A stretch of 64,000 nt of DNA from Megamerina dolium (lineage: Eukaryota; Arthropoda; Insecta; Diptera; Megamerinidae), in assembly GCA_963854835.1 (NCBI GenBank), contig OY978526.1, forward strand, positions 69,288,418-69,352,417, written 5' to 3'. Within the stretch, counting starts at the first letter, position 1. Every line of letters begins with the position of its first letter. A model generated the notes under the pieces. The model was not told where the DNA came from. It worked only from the letters and a program-made list of their open reading frames with translations, and did not search any database. Of the stretch, positions 22,170 through 32,984 are shown piece after piece. The position numbers were made by a program, and so were the translations under genes.

Positions 22170-25061
22170 ATGACACTTCCTTTAACGTTCGTTCAAATAT
22201 TATCACTTGGCATTCAATCGAGTTCAGTGCTTGTATATATTTGCGACGTGAGTTTAAATGATCAAAATTATAACTCCATAATATACATGAGCAATGGGAG
22301 CATCTCTTCGAATAATGGATTCAACACCGATTTTCTACTAAAACAACTTTTTTTTTTTTTTTTTTTTTTTAGCTTATTTTTTTTTTTTATTGAATCTTTC
22401 TTAAATACAAGAAACTAACAATAAGTATTAAAATCTTACAAACTAAATAAAACTATGTGATATCCCCTACGTTCCATCACAATTTGGTGAGTCGCGAGAT
22501 GTAGCAATTTTACAGCATATTCAGTGTGTCTTTTCTTTTTAATCGACGATGCCCCTTGCTCAGCAACAATTGCCTAGCAAGGGGATTCGGATGATTGTGT
22601 AATTTTTGAATGTAGCTTCTGCAGGACATTGCAACTTCCTCAGAAATTGTGGATACATTTAAATCTCGATGGATGTTAACGTTCCTCATATACCAAGGCG
22701 CGTTTACAATAATTCGCAGACACTTGGATTGTATTCGCTGCAATTTTTCGATATTAGAGGGAGATGCGGTGCCCCAAAACTGAATACCATAAGTCCAGAT
22801 TGGTTTCAGGATTGCTTTATATAATAGCACTTTGTATTCAAGATTCAACTTTGATCTTTTGTGTAACAGCCACCATAACTGATTCATTTTAAGCTTGATC
22901 TGAGTTTTCTTTGCCTCTATGTGATTTTTCCATGTCAGCCTTCTGTCGAGGTGAATACCCAAGTACTTTGTTGAGGAACATTGTGGAACTGATTGGCCAT
23001 TAATTTTAAGTGGGGGACATGTATCTAGCCTTAGCGTGAAGGTTACATGTACGCTCTTTGATTCATTGACTTTTATACGCCATTTTGCTAGCCAGATTTC
23101 GAGAGAATCGACATGAGTCTGCAGGAGTTTAGTAGCTTCTATGGGGTTAGAGCGAGAGCACAATATTGCCGTATCATCAGCAAAGGTCGATATGAATGTA
23201 TAGTTATTGTTGGGCATATCTGAAGTGTATAAGAGATACAGTAAGGGACCCAAAACGCTTCCTTGAGGAACGCCAGCGTGAATATCCAATGGATTTGTTG
23301 TGTAATCCTTGTGATGTACGAGAAATTGTCTTTTCGTGAGGTAGCTACTAAGCAATGAGGAGACATTTGCAGGCAGTAATAGTTTGAGTTTGTAAATAAG
23401 GCCATCGTGCCATACTTTATCGAAAGCTTGAGTGATATCAAGAAAGACAGCTGAGTGGAAGAAATAATGGAATCCCTGTATTAGTGTTAAACCTCGAGAG
23501 CATATTTCCACTGACAGAGAACTATAATCGAGATTTATTAGTTATCATCAGATTGAACGGCAATGAAGGAAATGACCGAAAGTTGTTGCAGAAATTATGG
23601 GAAAATTTATATAAAAATAGACAAAGTCGTCATATACTTTTATTGAATTCTCCTCAAGTGGATGAGTTGTATGTGGAGAGGATAATGATATTTTGCTCAA
23701 AGAATCAAGCAATGCATATAATTCTCATAGCGTCCTCTGTGCTGGAAACGAAGCAATACTACAGGCTTAGAATTTTTTCAAAAACTGAGTTGAGTGTTGA
23801 ACATATCGATTCAAATCTATCTTCATTCTTTCTTGATCACACACGTAATATGTATGGTCAGCCGATTAAGGTTAGAGCAGAAAATTTACCTATCCGAGTT
23901 TACATAGTAAGTGAATCAGATGAAAATATAATAATAAGTGGCTTTACTGCAAATCTGCTGATAGAGTATGCTCGAAAACACAATGCGACGCTAACATATC
24001 CTCGACGGGATCTCATACGAACTGTTTTGCAGAGATATGATGTTGCCAAGATGATCGTCAATGGCACCTTTGATACAACAGCGGCTTCATTCATAATGGC
24101 ATACACGAACGATCTGAGTTTCAGTGATGTAACTGACCTTTCGAATTGGTGTATTATGGTGCCAATACCCAAAAGAATTCCTAGCTATCTATTTTATATC
24201 AGTATATTCGATTTCATCACTATACTATTGGTATTTGTAGCACTCATGGCGGCATCGTTCACTGTAGCACTCACATTTTATCTACTTGAGGGGCAGAAAG
24301 AATTGCCTTTCAGCAATTTTCTAATCAATTATAGTTTATTCAATGGTTTATTGGGTCAACCGTTTGTTATGGAAACGAACTTTGCTGGTATTCGTAGCTG
24401 CATTTATAAGATCATTTGCTTTGCCGGTGTGATTTTTAATACATCTTATGTTGCATATTTGCAAACTTTTACTACAGAACCGCCAAGAATGTTAGCAATA
24501 CAAACACTGGACGATATTAAACGATCAGGTCTTCAAATCAAAACGGACCGTGATGACTTTGGAAGAGTAAAAAATATAGTCGATCCCGAAATTATCAATC
24601 TCATTTCGGTAGAAGAGACTTATGAGAATTTTTTTCGCTTACGCGATGCCCTGGATACTCGCTATGCATATACGGTCTCGAAAGAGAATTGGGCTTATTA
24701 CGAGGAAGTTCAACGCTTCTATCGCAATCCAGTATTTCAAATAACAAACTGTTGTCTTAAGAAAATGAATCCATATTTTATGCACTTTCAACAGAATTCA
24801 ATATTTATACCATCGATGAATAGAGTAATTGGTCAAGTTGCTCAATCAGGATTGATGACACATTGGGTTAGACAATCCTTTTTGGAACTAGTTCGATTGG
24901 GACGTGCGAACATTACTGATAAAAGTGAACGTAAGGAATACATCCCATTAAGTATTACAGATATATGGATGGTATTGATGTTCTATGGTACTGTCGTGAC
25001 CACAACATTTTGTGTTTTCGCATTCGAATTATATTGGCATTATCGACGTGGACATAAATAA
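22170..25061 (+). pseudogene. Ionotropic receptor split by a Jockey-like insertion
   Basis: Codons 1-60 (22170-22350) match the intact paralogue at 35545 (IQSSSVLVYICDVSLNDQNYNSIIYMS, then NTDFLLKQL). A minus-strand Jockey-like element then interrupts, and coding resumes at 23487 (LNLESIFPL) and stays open to 25061 for about 524 codons. Relative to the paralogue, 11 codons (about 33 bp) are missing at the junction. The second part has the FLDHTRNMYGQPIKV segment, S1 with EYARKHNAT and WCIMVPI, M1 about 24190-24270, the GLLGQPFVME pore segment, NTSYVAYLQTF, S2 and a final helix about 24960-25035. Apart from the insertion there is no stop or frameshift, so inactivation appears recent. No native full-length protein is expected. 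Confidence 0.9.
22348..23486 (-). mobile_element. Jockey-clade-like retrotransposon, 5' truncated
   Basis: The poly(A) tail appears as a T-run at 22348-22370, followed by a short 3' UTR. The minus-strand ORF (to 22510) begins within the RT palm with SAVFLDITQAFDKVWHDG. It continues with GVPQGSVLGPLLYLLYTSDMP, the catalytic FADDTAILC box, YLGIHLDRRLTWKNHI and the C-terminal segment NAPWYMRNVNIHRDL, typical of Jockey/BS-type elements. Endonuclease and ORF1 are missing, as expected for a 5'-truncated copy. The ORF is open along its length, so insertion is recent. No target duplication is visible; instead the IR lost about 33 bp. Confidence 0.85.
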
Positions 25062-25381
25062 TTTTGAAGATTGAATTTGAACGCAAAATATTCGTATTGG
25101 AGTAGTGCAACAACCAGTGAAAATTTGCTATAAAAATATTTTCATTCGAGATTAGTTTAATTGATTATATGGACACGCACAGCTTTTGAAAACTTTCGAA
25201 CCGCACCAAAACGTTAATTAATATCTGATCTGAAATATGCAAACGATCATTGGATTATATTCAGTACATCGCATCTGACGAAATTCATTTTGGTGTCAAT
25301 ATGTTTCAAATAAAAATAAATGTTTTATGTTGAAATGTTCTTCATTTGTTTCATTCAGAAAACAGAAATTTTAATTTGTAG
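25062..25381 (+). other. 3' flank of split IR
   Basis: AT-rich sequence with TCAAATAAAAATAAATG near 25307 that could serve as a polyadenylation region. Nothing else was recognised. Confidence 0.35.
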
Positions 25382-25450
25382 ATGAGGCTAGAACTCACAA
25401 CTTGCGGCTAATACATAGAAGACCAACGCAATAATCAACTCAGCTGGGGC
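25382..25450 (-). repeat. tRNA-like relic or SINE head
   Basis: The minus strand reads CCCCAGCTGAGTTGATTATT, then GCGTTGGTCTTCTATG, and, after the anticodon-arm region, TTGTGAGTTCTAGCCTC. These correspond to an A-box-like and a B-box-like segment about 35 bp apart. Stem pairing looks imperfect and the acceptor arms do not match, so I do not call a functional tRNA. It differs from the SINE head family found elsewhere in the window. Confidence 0.35.
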
Positions 25451-25692
25451 ATTAGGGTACTCGTAAGTTCCTGCAAGAGGGTACGTATATTCATTTCGGT
25501 CAAATGTTTGTAACCACTTGTAAGAATTTGCGGATATATAGAAAAGTATATACATATATTCCGGATCCGAATATATTCGTCCGTCGGACCATCTGTCTGG
25601 CGCCTGGATGGTTCGTAATTAACTTGTAACTTGTAACTTCTAACATAACTTGAACAAATATTGACTTATTTTGGTATGACATGACTTGTGGT

Positions 25693-25950
25693 TGCCGTAT
25701 CCCAGTGGTTAGTGTGTTGGCCTTCTGATCTGTAGGTTGTGGGTTCAATCCCAGGCTGAAGCATTACAAATTTAGTATCGATAATATTTTTCTATCGCAC
25801 CGGTACCCACCTGTCGGCAAGCAATTGGCAATTCTTCCGACAGTAACAACTTGCCATGAAAAAGCTTCTAAAAGAACTCTGTGAGAAAGCTCAGAAAAAG
25901 TGATGTCGCAAGGGTTCTGCCGTTCGGAACTGGCGAAAATAAGTACTCAC
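25693..25950 (+). mobile_element. tRNA-derived SINE, 3' truncated
   Basis: The head is GTTGCCGTATCCCAGTGG and the B box GGGTTCAATCCCAGGC. The body follows through CGTTCGGAACTGGCGAAAAT, AAGTA, where the 3' end of the RTE-like element (25952) begins. The missing SINE 3' tail is not found at the far side of the RTE at 29280, so this is not a simple intact insertion into the SINE. Confidence 0.75.
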
Positions 25951-25951
25951 T

Positions 25952-28900
25952 TACTTACTTATGTGGCCATAACAGCCGAATATCGATTTAGGCCGAAAAT
26001 AACATGCTTCGCCAGCCATCTCTGTTCTTCGCTAGCTGGCGCCAGTTAGAAATTCCAAGCGCCGTCAGGTTCTCCAGTACTTGGTCTTTCCACCTGAGCT
26101 TTGGTCTTCCTCTTCTGCGTCGTCCTCCAGCGGGTTCCGAATATAACACCTTCTTAGCTGGAGCGTGTTCTTCCACTAGCTCGACATGACCTAGCCAGCG
26201 CAGCCGCTGGATTTTGATGCGCTTTACTATGTCAATATCGACATACAGCTCGTACAGCTCATGGTTGTACCTTATTCGGTACTCGCCACCAACGCAAATA
26301 GGTCCAAAGATCCTGCGTAGGACTTTTCTCTCAAAAACTCCAAGCATTCACTCATCCGAGGTGGAAATTGTCCAGGCTTCAGCGCCATAAGTTAGGACAG
26401 GCATGATGAGAGACTTGTAGAGTGTACTTTTCGTTCTTCGAGAGAGGGCTCGACTTCTCAGTTGTTTACTCAGCTCAAAGTAACACCTGTTAGCAAGAGT
26501 TATCCTACGCATGATCTCCAAGCTGACGTCATTACTGCTGTTAATGCTGGTTCCAAGATAGACAAAGCCCCTTACTACTTCAAAAGCGTAGTTGTCAACA
26601 GTGACGTGTTGTCGAAGACGCCGGGACTCTTTGTTTGTTGACACTAGATACTTCGTATTGCCCTCGTTCACCGTGAGACCCATCCGACGCGACTCTCTTT
26701 CCAACTCTGAGAATGCTGCACTGACTGCTCGCGTGTTCATGCCGATTATGTCAATATCGTCGGCATACGCTAACAGCATGACACTTTTGTTGAAGATAGT
26801 GCCATTATGTCGTAGATCAGCAGCTCGTATTATTTTCTCCATAATAAGATTGAAGAAATCGCACGATAACGAATCACCTTGTCTGAAACCCCGTTCGGTA
26901 TTAAACGGTGCGGAGAGGTCCTTCCCAATTTTCACTGCACAACGGGAGTTATGCAGTGTCATTCTACAAAGTCGAATGAGCTTTGCAGGAATACCGAACT
27001 CAGACATTGTTGCATAGAGGTAATCCCTTACCGGACTGTCGAAAGCGGCTTTATAATCAACAAAGAGGTGGTGTGTGTCGATCTGTTTTTCATGGGTCTT
27101 TTCCAGGATTTGGCGCAGTGTGAAAATCTGATCGATGGTGGATTTTCCAGGTCTGAAGCCACACTGATAAGGTCCAATCAGGTTGCTGAGCATAGGCTTC
27201 AACCTTTCACACAGTACGCTCGATAGAACCTTGTATGCGATGCTCAGGAGACTTATTCCACGGTAGTTGGCGCAAATTGTGGGGTCTCCTTTTTTATGTA
27301 CAGGACAGAGAACACTGAGCCTCCAATCATCAGGCATGCTTTCATCCGACCATATTCTGCTTATGAGCTGGTGCATGCGGGTGAGCAGCTCATCTCCTCC
27401 GGTCTTAAACAACTCGGCAGGCAGGCCATCAGCACCTGCAGCTTTGTTGTTCTTCAGCCTTAAAATGGCCGTTTCAACCTCGTCATAGTCGGGTGGTGGA
27501 ACATCAACACCATCATCTGTAATTGGGGTTATCGGGCAATCTCCTCCACTTGCGGAATTGTTCGTAGCATCGCCATTCAGTAACGTGGAGAAGTGTTCCC
27601 TCCATAGGCTCAGTACACTCTGGACATCTGTAACCAGATTCCCATTTCCATCACGACAAGAAGAGGCTCCGGGATTCAAACCTCCACTCAGGCGCTTGAT
27701 ATTTTCGAAGAATTTTCGAGTCTCATTCTTGTCGGTACACATCTCTATCTCCTCACACTCGCGTCTTTCCAACTCCCTCTTCTTGCGCCTGAAAAGACGT
27801 CTCTCTGTACTCCTTTTCTCTCTGTACCGCTCCTTAACAGCTCGCGTTGCGCCTGCTCGCAAGGTTTTTCTGTAGGCGGCGTCTTTCTCTGCGGTAGCGT
27901 CCCGACACTCCTGATCATACCACTCATTCCTCAGAGGCCGGTAGTAACCGATTACCTCCTCGGCAGCAGTAGTCATGGAGTGGGATATATGTGTCCACCG
28001 TGCGCATGTATCATCAAGTGGGGGAGTGTTCTGCATAAGCAGATCCGATAGTCGAGTGGAAAATGCATCTGCTGTCTCTGGTGATCGCAGCTTACTGACG
28101 TCGAGCTTTCTCTGTGTGGGACTTCTCTTGTTATTTGCGACACATAAGCGTGTGCGCACCTTAGCTGCAACAAGGTAGTGATCCGAGTCGATGTTGGCCC
28201 CACATATCGATTTCAGGTCCATCACACTGAAAGCATGCCTTCCGTCAATCACCACATGATCAATTTGGTTTCTTGTACGTTGATCTGGAGACAGCCATGT
28301 CGCTTTGTGGATGTCGAGTGGCTGGAATCTGGTACCACCAATTACCATGTTTCGTGCTGCGGCGAAGTCGATCAGCCTCATTCCGTTATCGGGGGTGTTC
28401 CGGTGGAGGCTGAATTTTCCGACAGTTGGACCAAAGGTACCTTCTTTGCCCACCCTGGCATTAAAGTCGCCAAGCACAATTTTGATATCGTAGTGGTCAT
28501 AAGCTTCTTCAAGGCGCTGAAAGAAGCTCTCCTTGGTCACATTGTCCTTCTCATCCATCGGAGCGTGGGCACATATAAGGCTGATGTTGAAAAATTTTGC
28601 CTTGATGCGGATTGTGGCCAGCCGTTCGTTCACAGGCGTGAACTGTGAGACAAGATGTCGTAGTCTCTTGCTGACCAAAAATCCATATCCTAATTCGTGC
28701 CTTTCAGCATGGCAACTGTAGTAGATGTCACAGGACGCTCTTTTGGAGCAGCCCTGTCCTGTCCATCGCATTTCCTGGAGAGCGGTGATGTCAGCTCTGT
28801 ATTTTTCGAGGACATCAACCAGCTGGATAGAGGCACCCTCCCTATAAAGGGATCGGACATTCCAGGTGCATATCCGTAAATCGTAGTCTTTTTTTCGTTT

Positions 28901-29280
28901 GCGGGGGTCATCAACAAAAGCGGTAGTCCTTATCCGAGGCATATTCGTTTTTTTCATTGGGGGGGTTTTTTATGTGGCGGGTCCCAAACCCAACGCACAA
29001 CCTCTAACCGAGGAGATTTTCGCCACTCACTTCAGCCGCCTCCCAGCGGGTGCCAGGAAGACGTTGCCCGGTGGTCGCCACATGGAGGGCCCCCATTAAT
29101 AATAATGAAAGCGTCATCACAGAGTAAGCAGAGCAAGCTATATGACTACCCCTCATTAACAAATAAAGGTATCATCACATAGCGCTCAGATCAAACTACA
29201 TGACAGCCAGTGAGTTGACTTGCGATGAGTTCAACAAGGATTGCGCTAGCCCCACCACCAGACCACCATCTGTGGGTGTT
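25952..29280 (-). mobile_element. RTE-like non-LTR retrotransposon, nearly full length
   Basis: The element runs on the minus strand from a 5' leader (about 29280-28958, matching 53900-54210 and part of 1-318) through one long endonuclease/RT ORF to a short 3' UTR and an (AAGT)n-type tail, seen here as ACTTACTTACTTATGTGG at 25952. Several other copies in the window share the same tail: 45539, 55545 and 58115. The very short 3' UTR and simple-repeat tail fit RTE-like elements; clade assignment is by motif style only. Confidence 0.8.
25988..28957 (-). pseudogene. RTE-like endonuclease/reverse transcriptase, one nonsense codon
   Basis: The first 869 codons are open. The apurinic-type (EEP) endonuclease occupies about residues 25-260, with ICTWNVRSLYREG, ALQEMRWTGQG, GDFNARVG and SDHYLVAAK. 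The RT spans about 480-800, with ADGLPAELFK, ANYRGISLLSIAYKVLS, GFRQGDSLSCDFFNLIM and the catalytic AYADDIDII box at about residue 731. A TGA at 26348-26350 replaces the Arg codon CGA seen in sister copies (a CpG-type change), and the last 118 codons, with FERKVLRRIFGP and RLRWLGHVE, continue in the same frame to 25988. This is the best preserved copy here and only a single base from uninterrupted. The many frames on the opposite strand are shadows of it. Confidence 0.85.
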
Positions 29281-30340
29281 AAACGTCATTTAAAGTTGTC
29301 GTCATCCATCAGTTTCCTAATATGAGGTTCAACGATAACCACTTCTTTTATTTTTAGCGTAAGAAACCTTGAGAACCAGACGACTTAAGTAGTGAAGGTT
29401 CGTGAGACGGAGCGAGCGCTTTAATGCAATTCATTATCAGGCCCAGTATAATATGTAGTGGAAAAAGGAAAAAGCAATTTGAATCAATCAGTGGATTACT
29501 AGAGATGATTGGTCTTTCTGATAAATACTGGTCGCGAGATTGCCATACTTTTTTTACTTAATGATGCACTGCCGCTCGTCTATCACAGAGTCGAATAAAG
29601 CAACAGTATTTTGTGAAGCTTCTGTACATGTCTTTTGCTTATAAACGTGAGTGTAGTTTTTTTGTTTTGCGTGTTAGAGACGAATTCGTCGATGAATTCT
29701 TAGAAGCGATTACGGCGAATACAATGAACACAAAATCTGTTCACGACGAAGCAAGTCGAATTTTTCCACGGCTTTGGTGACAAAGCGTTTGAAATATATA
29801 GAAGGCATTTGGAAAAACAGAGCATGTATACCGAAGGAGATATTGGAAATTGTGGTACCTAGAAGATATAAAAATATGTTTTTATTGTTCACCTCTTCTT
29901 TTCCAAGCATTAAACACATTTACTCATACTTTTAGGACACCTACCTATGTATTCTTGTACAAATCAAATGAAGGCCTGTTGCAGATCTAGTTGAACAAGT
30001 TGGCGTCAAAAAATCCCTGAACTTTCTAGGGTTAAATTAATATTCTACTTCGAACACATCAAGTATCTTTAGAGCACCGCATATTTTCCGTTTATGTTGG
30101 TTGCACTTAATCAATCCCAAAATTTCTTTCATTCGATTCGTAACTATCCTTGGTGTTGAAATCGGAAAATCGACGGCTAATTCCATAATTGTCCAAGAAT
30201 CGCCCCAAGAACGGTGAAATGTGACATACCCTCATTACTACCACACTACTCCTTAGGGGACCAATTTTCAGAAACATATATGAGAGACTCCTTAACGGGT
30301 AGAAATAAGGAGTAATATTACTTATTTGGCCATCATACCC
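29281..30340. other. Unassigned intergenic region
   Basis: I found no element or coding motif. A 69-codon minus frame at 29710-29919 is unremarkable. Confidence 0.4.
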
Positions 30341-30571
30341 TCAGATATCATCTATATGAAATGTGTCTACCGGAAAAAACCACTTATGACCATTATTTGG
30401 AAGACGATGAAACATTAGCTTGAGATAGAAAGGAAGGAAAACATTAAGAACGGCCTGCCCCAGTTCGTCTGGCATCAGATAGTCAAATAGCGAAGAATAG
30501 CGGACAGTCTTTTGCTCCAAAAAGCTTTCTTTTTTTATGTCGTATCCATTACGAAAATTTGTGATTATCAA
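30341..30571 (-). other. Unrecognised 76-codon open frame
   Basis: The frame has balanced amino-acid composition (for example SLFDYLMPDELGQAVLNVFL) unlike the low-complexity frames around it, but no motif I recognise and no neighbour to give it a role. It lies about 210 bp downstream of the IR stop at 30784. It could be chance or a fragment of an unknown element. Confidence 0.2.
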
Positions 30572-30783
30572 GTGCCTGTTTATTTAACAATTCTAGGTGC
30601 ACATAATATACTTTAATAAGTGCAATAATGTCTGCTACGATCTCAAGCACATCAGTCTTTAATGAAAGTGCAGTACAAATTTTGCTATCTCCAATTATAT
30701 TGAAGTTATGAAAATTGCCGATTGACAGACCACAGTCGCATGGTTGAAGCGTTAAAAGCATTTACATTAATGTTAATAACAAT

Positions 30784-32577
30784 TTATCTATATCTATGTT
30801 GACGCCGATAATACCAACATAATTCGAACGTAAAAATGCACAACGTTATAAGAACTGCAATGCCGTATCCAATTAATACCAAACATATATCTGTAATGCT
30901 TAGAGCCGTGAACGTATTAAGTTCGCTTTTATCTGCAATTTTAGCACGACCAATTTGAACCAACTCCCAAAATGAACGTTTAGCCCAATACATTATCAAT
31001 CCTGATTGAGTAGCTCGCCCAATTAATGTATTCATCGATGTTAGAAATATTGAATTTGCCTGAAACAATAAAAATGTTGGATTATTTTTTATTATATAAT
31101 ACTCTGATAATTGAAATAATGGCTTCCGTGAGAACTGTTGTACGTCCTCATAACCAACCCATTTTACCGATGGCACCGGGTATGCATAGCGTGTGTCCAA
31201 AGAATCGCGTAATCCAAAAAATTCGTCATACGTCTCCACTATAGAAACAATATCGAAAAATTCACTTTCCACCGAATACGATTTGACTCTTTCAATTTCT
31301 TCAGGAACCATTTTAATTTGAAGACCTGCTCGTTGAAGATCGTCAAGTGTTCGAATAGGTGGAAACCTCGGTGGCTCGGTACCAAAAGTTTGCAAATATG
31401 CCACATACGATGTATTGAAAATCAAACCAGAAAAGGTAATAATTAAATAAATTACATTCCGAATACCAACAAAGTTGCTCTCCATAACAAATGGCTGACC
31501 CAAGAAGGCATTTACTAAATTATGATTGACCATAAAAGTGCTCAAATCACGTACTCTTTGTCCACGCAAATACAATGCAAGTGTTGTGGAAAACGATGAC
31601 GCCATCAGTGCTACAAATACTAATAGCATGGTACTGCAATCGAAAATGATGACATAAAAAAGATAGCTAGGAATTTGTTTGGACACTGGCACCATAATAC
31701 ACCAATCCGTAGGCTCAATTGAGTTACTAAAACTGAAATTCAGTCCTTTTCTCATTGTAAATGTTGCCGTTGTCGTATCGAATGTCCCATTTTCAATCAT
31801 TTTAATTGCATCATCTCTTTTCATAAACGTGTGTAGCAATTCCCGGAGAGGATATGTTAACGTCGCATTATGTTTTCGGGCATACTCTATCAAGAGCTTT
31901 GCACTGTAGCCACTTAATATTATATTTTCCTCTGATTCTTTTAATATAAAATTCTGTGGTGGTATATCTTCCGGACGAACTTTTATTGGATGGCCATACA
32001 TATTATGTGTGTGATCAGGAAAGAATGAAGATTGATTTGAATTGATATTTTCGACTCTCAGTGCAGTTGCTGGAAAAATTTGTAGTGTGTAGTATTGTTT
32101 CGTCCTCAACACAGATGACGTTATGATAATTACATTCGTTGCTTTGTTGTCTGAGCAAAATTTCATGATCCTCTTCACATACAACTCATCCACTTGTGGT
32201 GTATCCAATAAAAGTATATGACGAATTTGCAAATTTTTAAACAGATTTTTCCATAATTTTTGTAATAGCTGTTGGTCATTCTCTTCATTGTGAATCAATC
32301 TGACGATAGCCAACAAATCGCGATTAAAATTCTCAGCCAGTGGCAATACGCATTCTTGATTCAATAGCAATATAGGGACTCCATTAGTTCTCTGGTTCAG
32401 TTGTATTAATAGTCAATCCGTGTTGAAGAAATCATTTGATGTGATGTTATCATTATTCGCATATATTATGGAATTATAATTTTGCTCTTTAAAACTCAAA
32501 TCGCAAATATGTGTCACCATTGAACTCAGTTGATTCTCGATGAAAAATACTTGAACAAATGCTAAAAGAGCTGACAT
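30784..32577 (-). pseudogene. Ionotropic receptor with single in-frame TGA (copy 1)
   Basis: From ATG 32577 there are 54 codons, a TGA, then 542 open codons to the stop at 30784. The total of 597 positions equals the intact paralogue at 35545-37338, so the TGA simply replaces its Leu55. Conserved parts after the TGA are FPDHTHNMYGHPIKV, EYARKHNAT, WCIMVPVSKQIPSYLF at the start of M1, the FLGQPFVMESNFVGIR pore segment, NTSYVAYLQTF, S2 and a terminal helix near 30810-30890. The stop is followed directly by CTA. The gene is 99% identical to 51593-53380 except in the last ~45 codons. It may be a plain pseudogene, be read through, or be initiated downstream; the sequence alone cannot decide. Confidence 0.85.
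32413..32415 (-). other. In-frame TGA (codon 55) followed by CTA, IR copy 1
   Basis: The minus strand reads ACG GAT TGA CTA TTA at this point. Paralogues have Leu (35545 gene) or Phe (22170 gene) here, so one base change from TTA suffices. UGA followed by CUA is the best known metazoan stop-readthrough context. The identical codon is at 53216-53218 in the second copy. Confidence 0.9.
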
Positions 32578-32688
32578 ATTGCTGTGGATTGTTAATTCAA
32601 AACTAAAGAACTTAATGAAAAATACTATTCATTAATACATTTGCTCTCATGGTGGGTTTATAGTAAAACCGATGACAATAACACACTA

Positions 32689-32702
32689 GGGTCCCATAAA
32701 CA
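32689..32702 (-). promoter_or_regulatory. Shared IR upstream block (TGTTTATGGGACCC)
   Basis: This block is 112-125 bp upstream of the ATG at 32577. The same block lies at 53492-53505 for the second copy, TGTTTATGATACCC lies at 56790-56803 beside a relic, and TGTTTATGGCACCG at 35415 precedes the intact plus-strand IR at a similar distance. It is a candidate core regulatory element; conservation by descent alone is the alternative. Confidence 0.4.
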
Positions 32703-32984
32703 GCACTCTGATTAGTTACTCTATGTAGCATTGATTTCAAGGGTTAGTGATTATAATACCATACAATGGGCAGCGGTGGTACCTGAGAGCTCAATACCAA
32801 CTGGTCACAGAATGCACTTTATTAACAACCACAAATAGAAAAGCTGTGAAAGTTTGGAAGGTGTCTATCCGAAACTGACTCATAACAAGGTGGAAAGAAG
32901 AGCAACCGGAGGTGGTGCGTACAACCAGTATATCTTAACACCAACCGAAGAGAGAATTGCTGCTATGTGTGGACTGCATGTATA

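Noticed and set aside
22348..23486. The interruption of the IR at 22170-25061 as a natural intron
   Set aside because: The interval is a LINE with a poly(A) tail in antisense, 11 codons are missing, and close paralogues are intronless.
26592..28721. Several plus-strand open frames of 60-156 codons
   Set aside because: They are antisense shadows of the RTE-like ORF on the minus strand.
32413..32415. The TGA as a sequencing error
   Set aside because: The same codon and context occur in the second copy 20.8 kb away; only an assembly duplication could explain both, which needs long reads.
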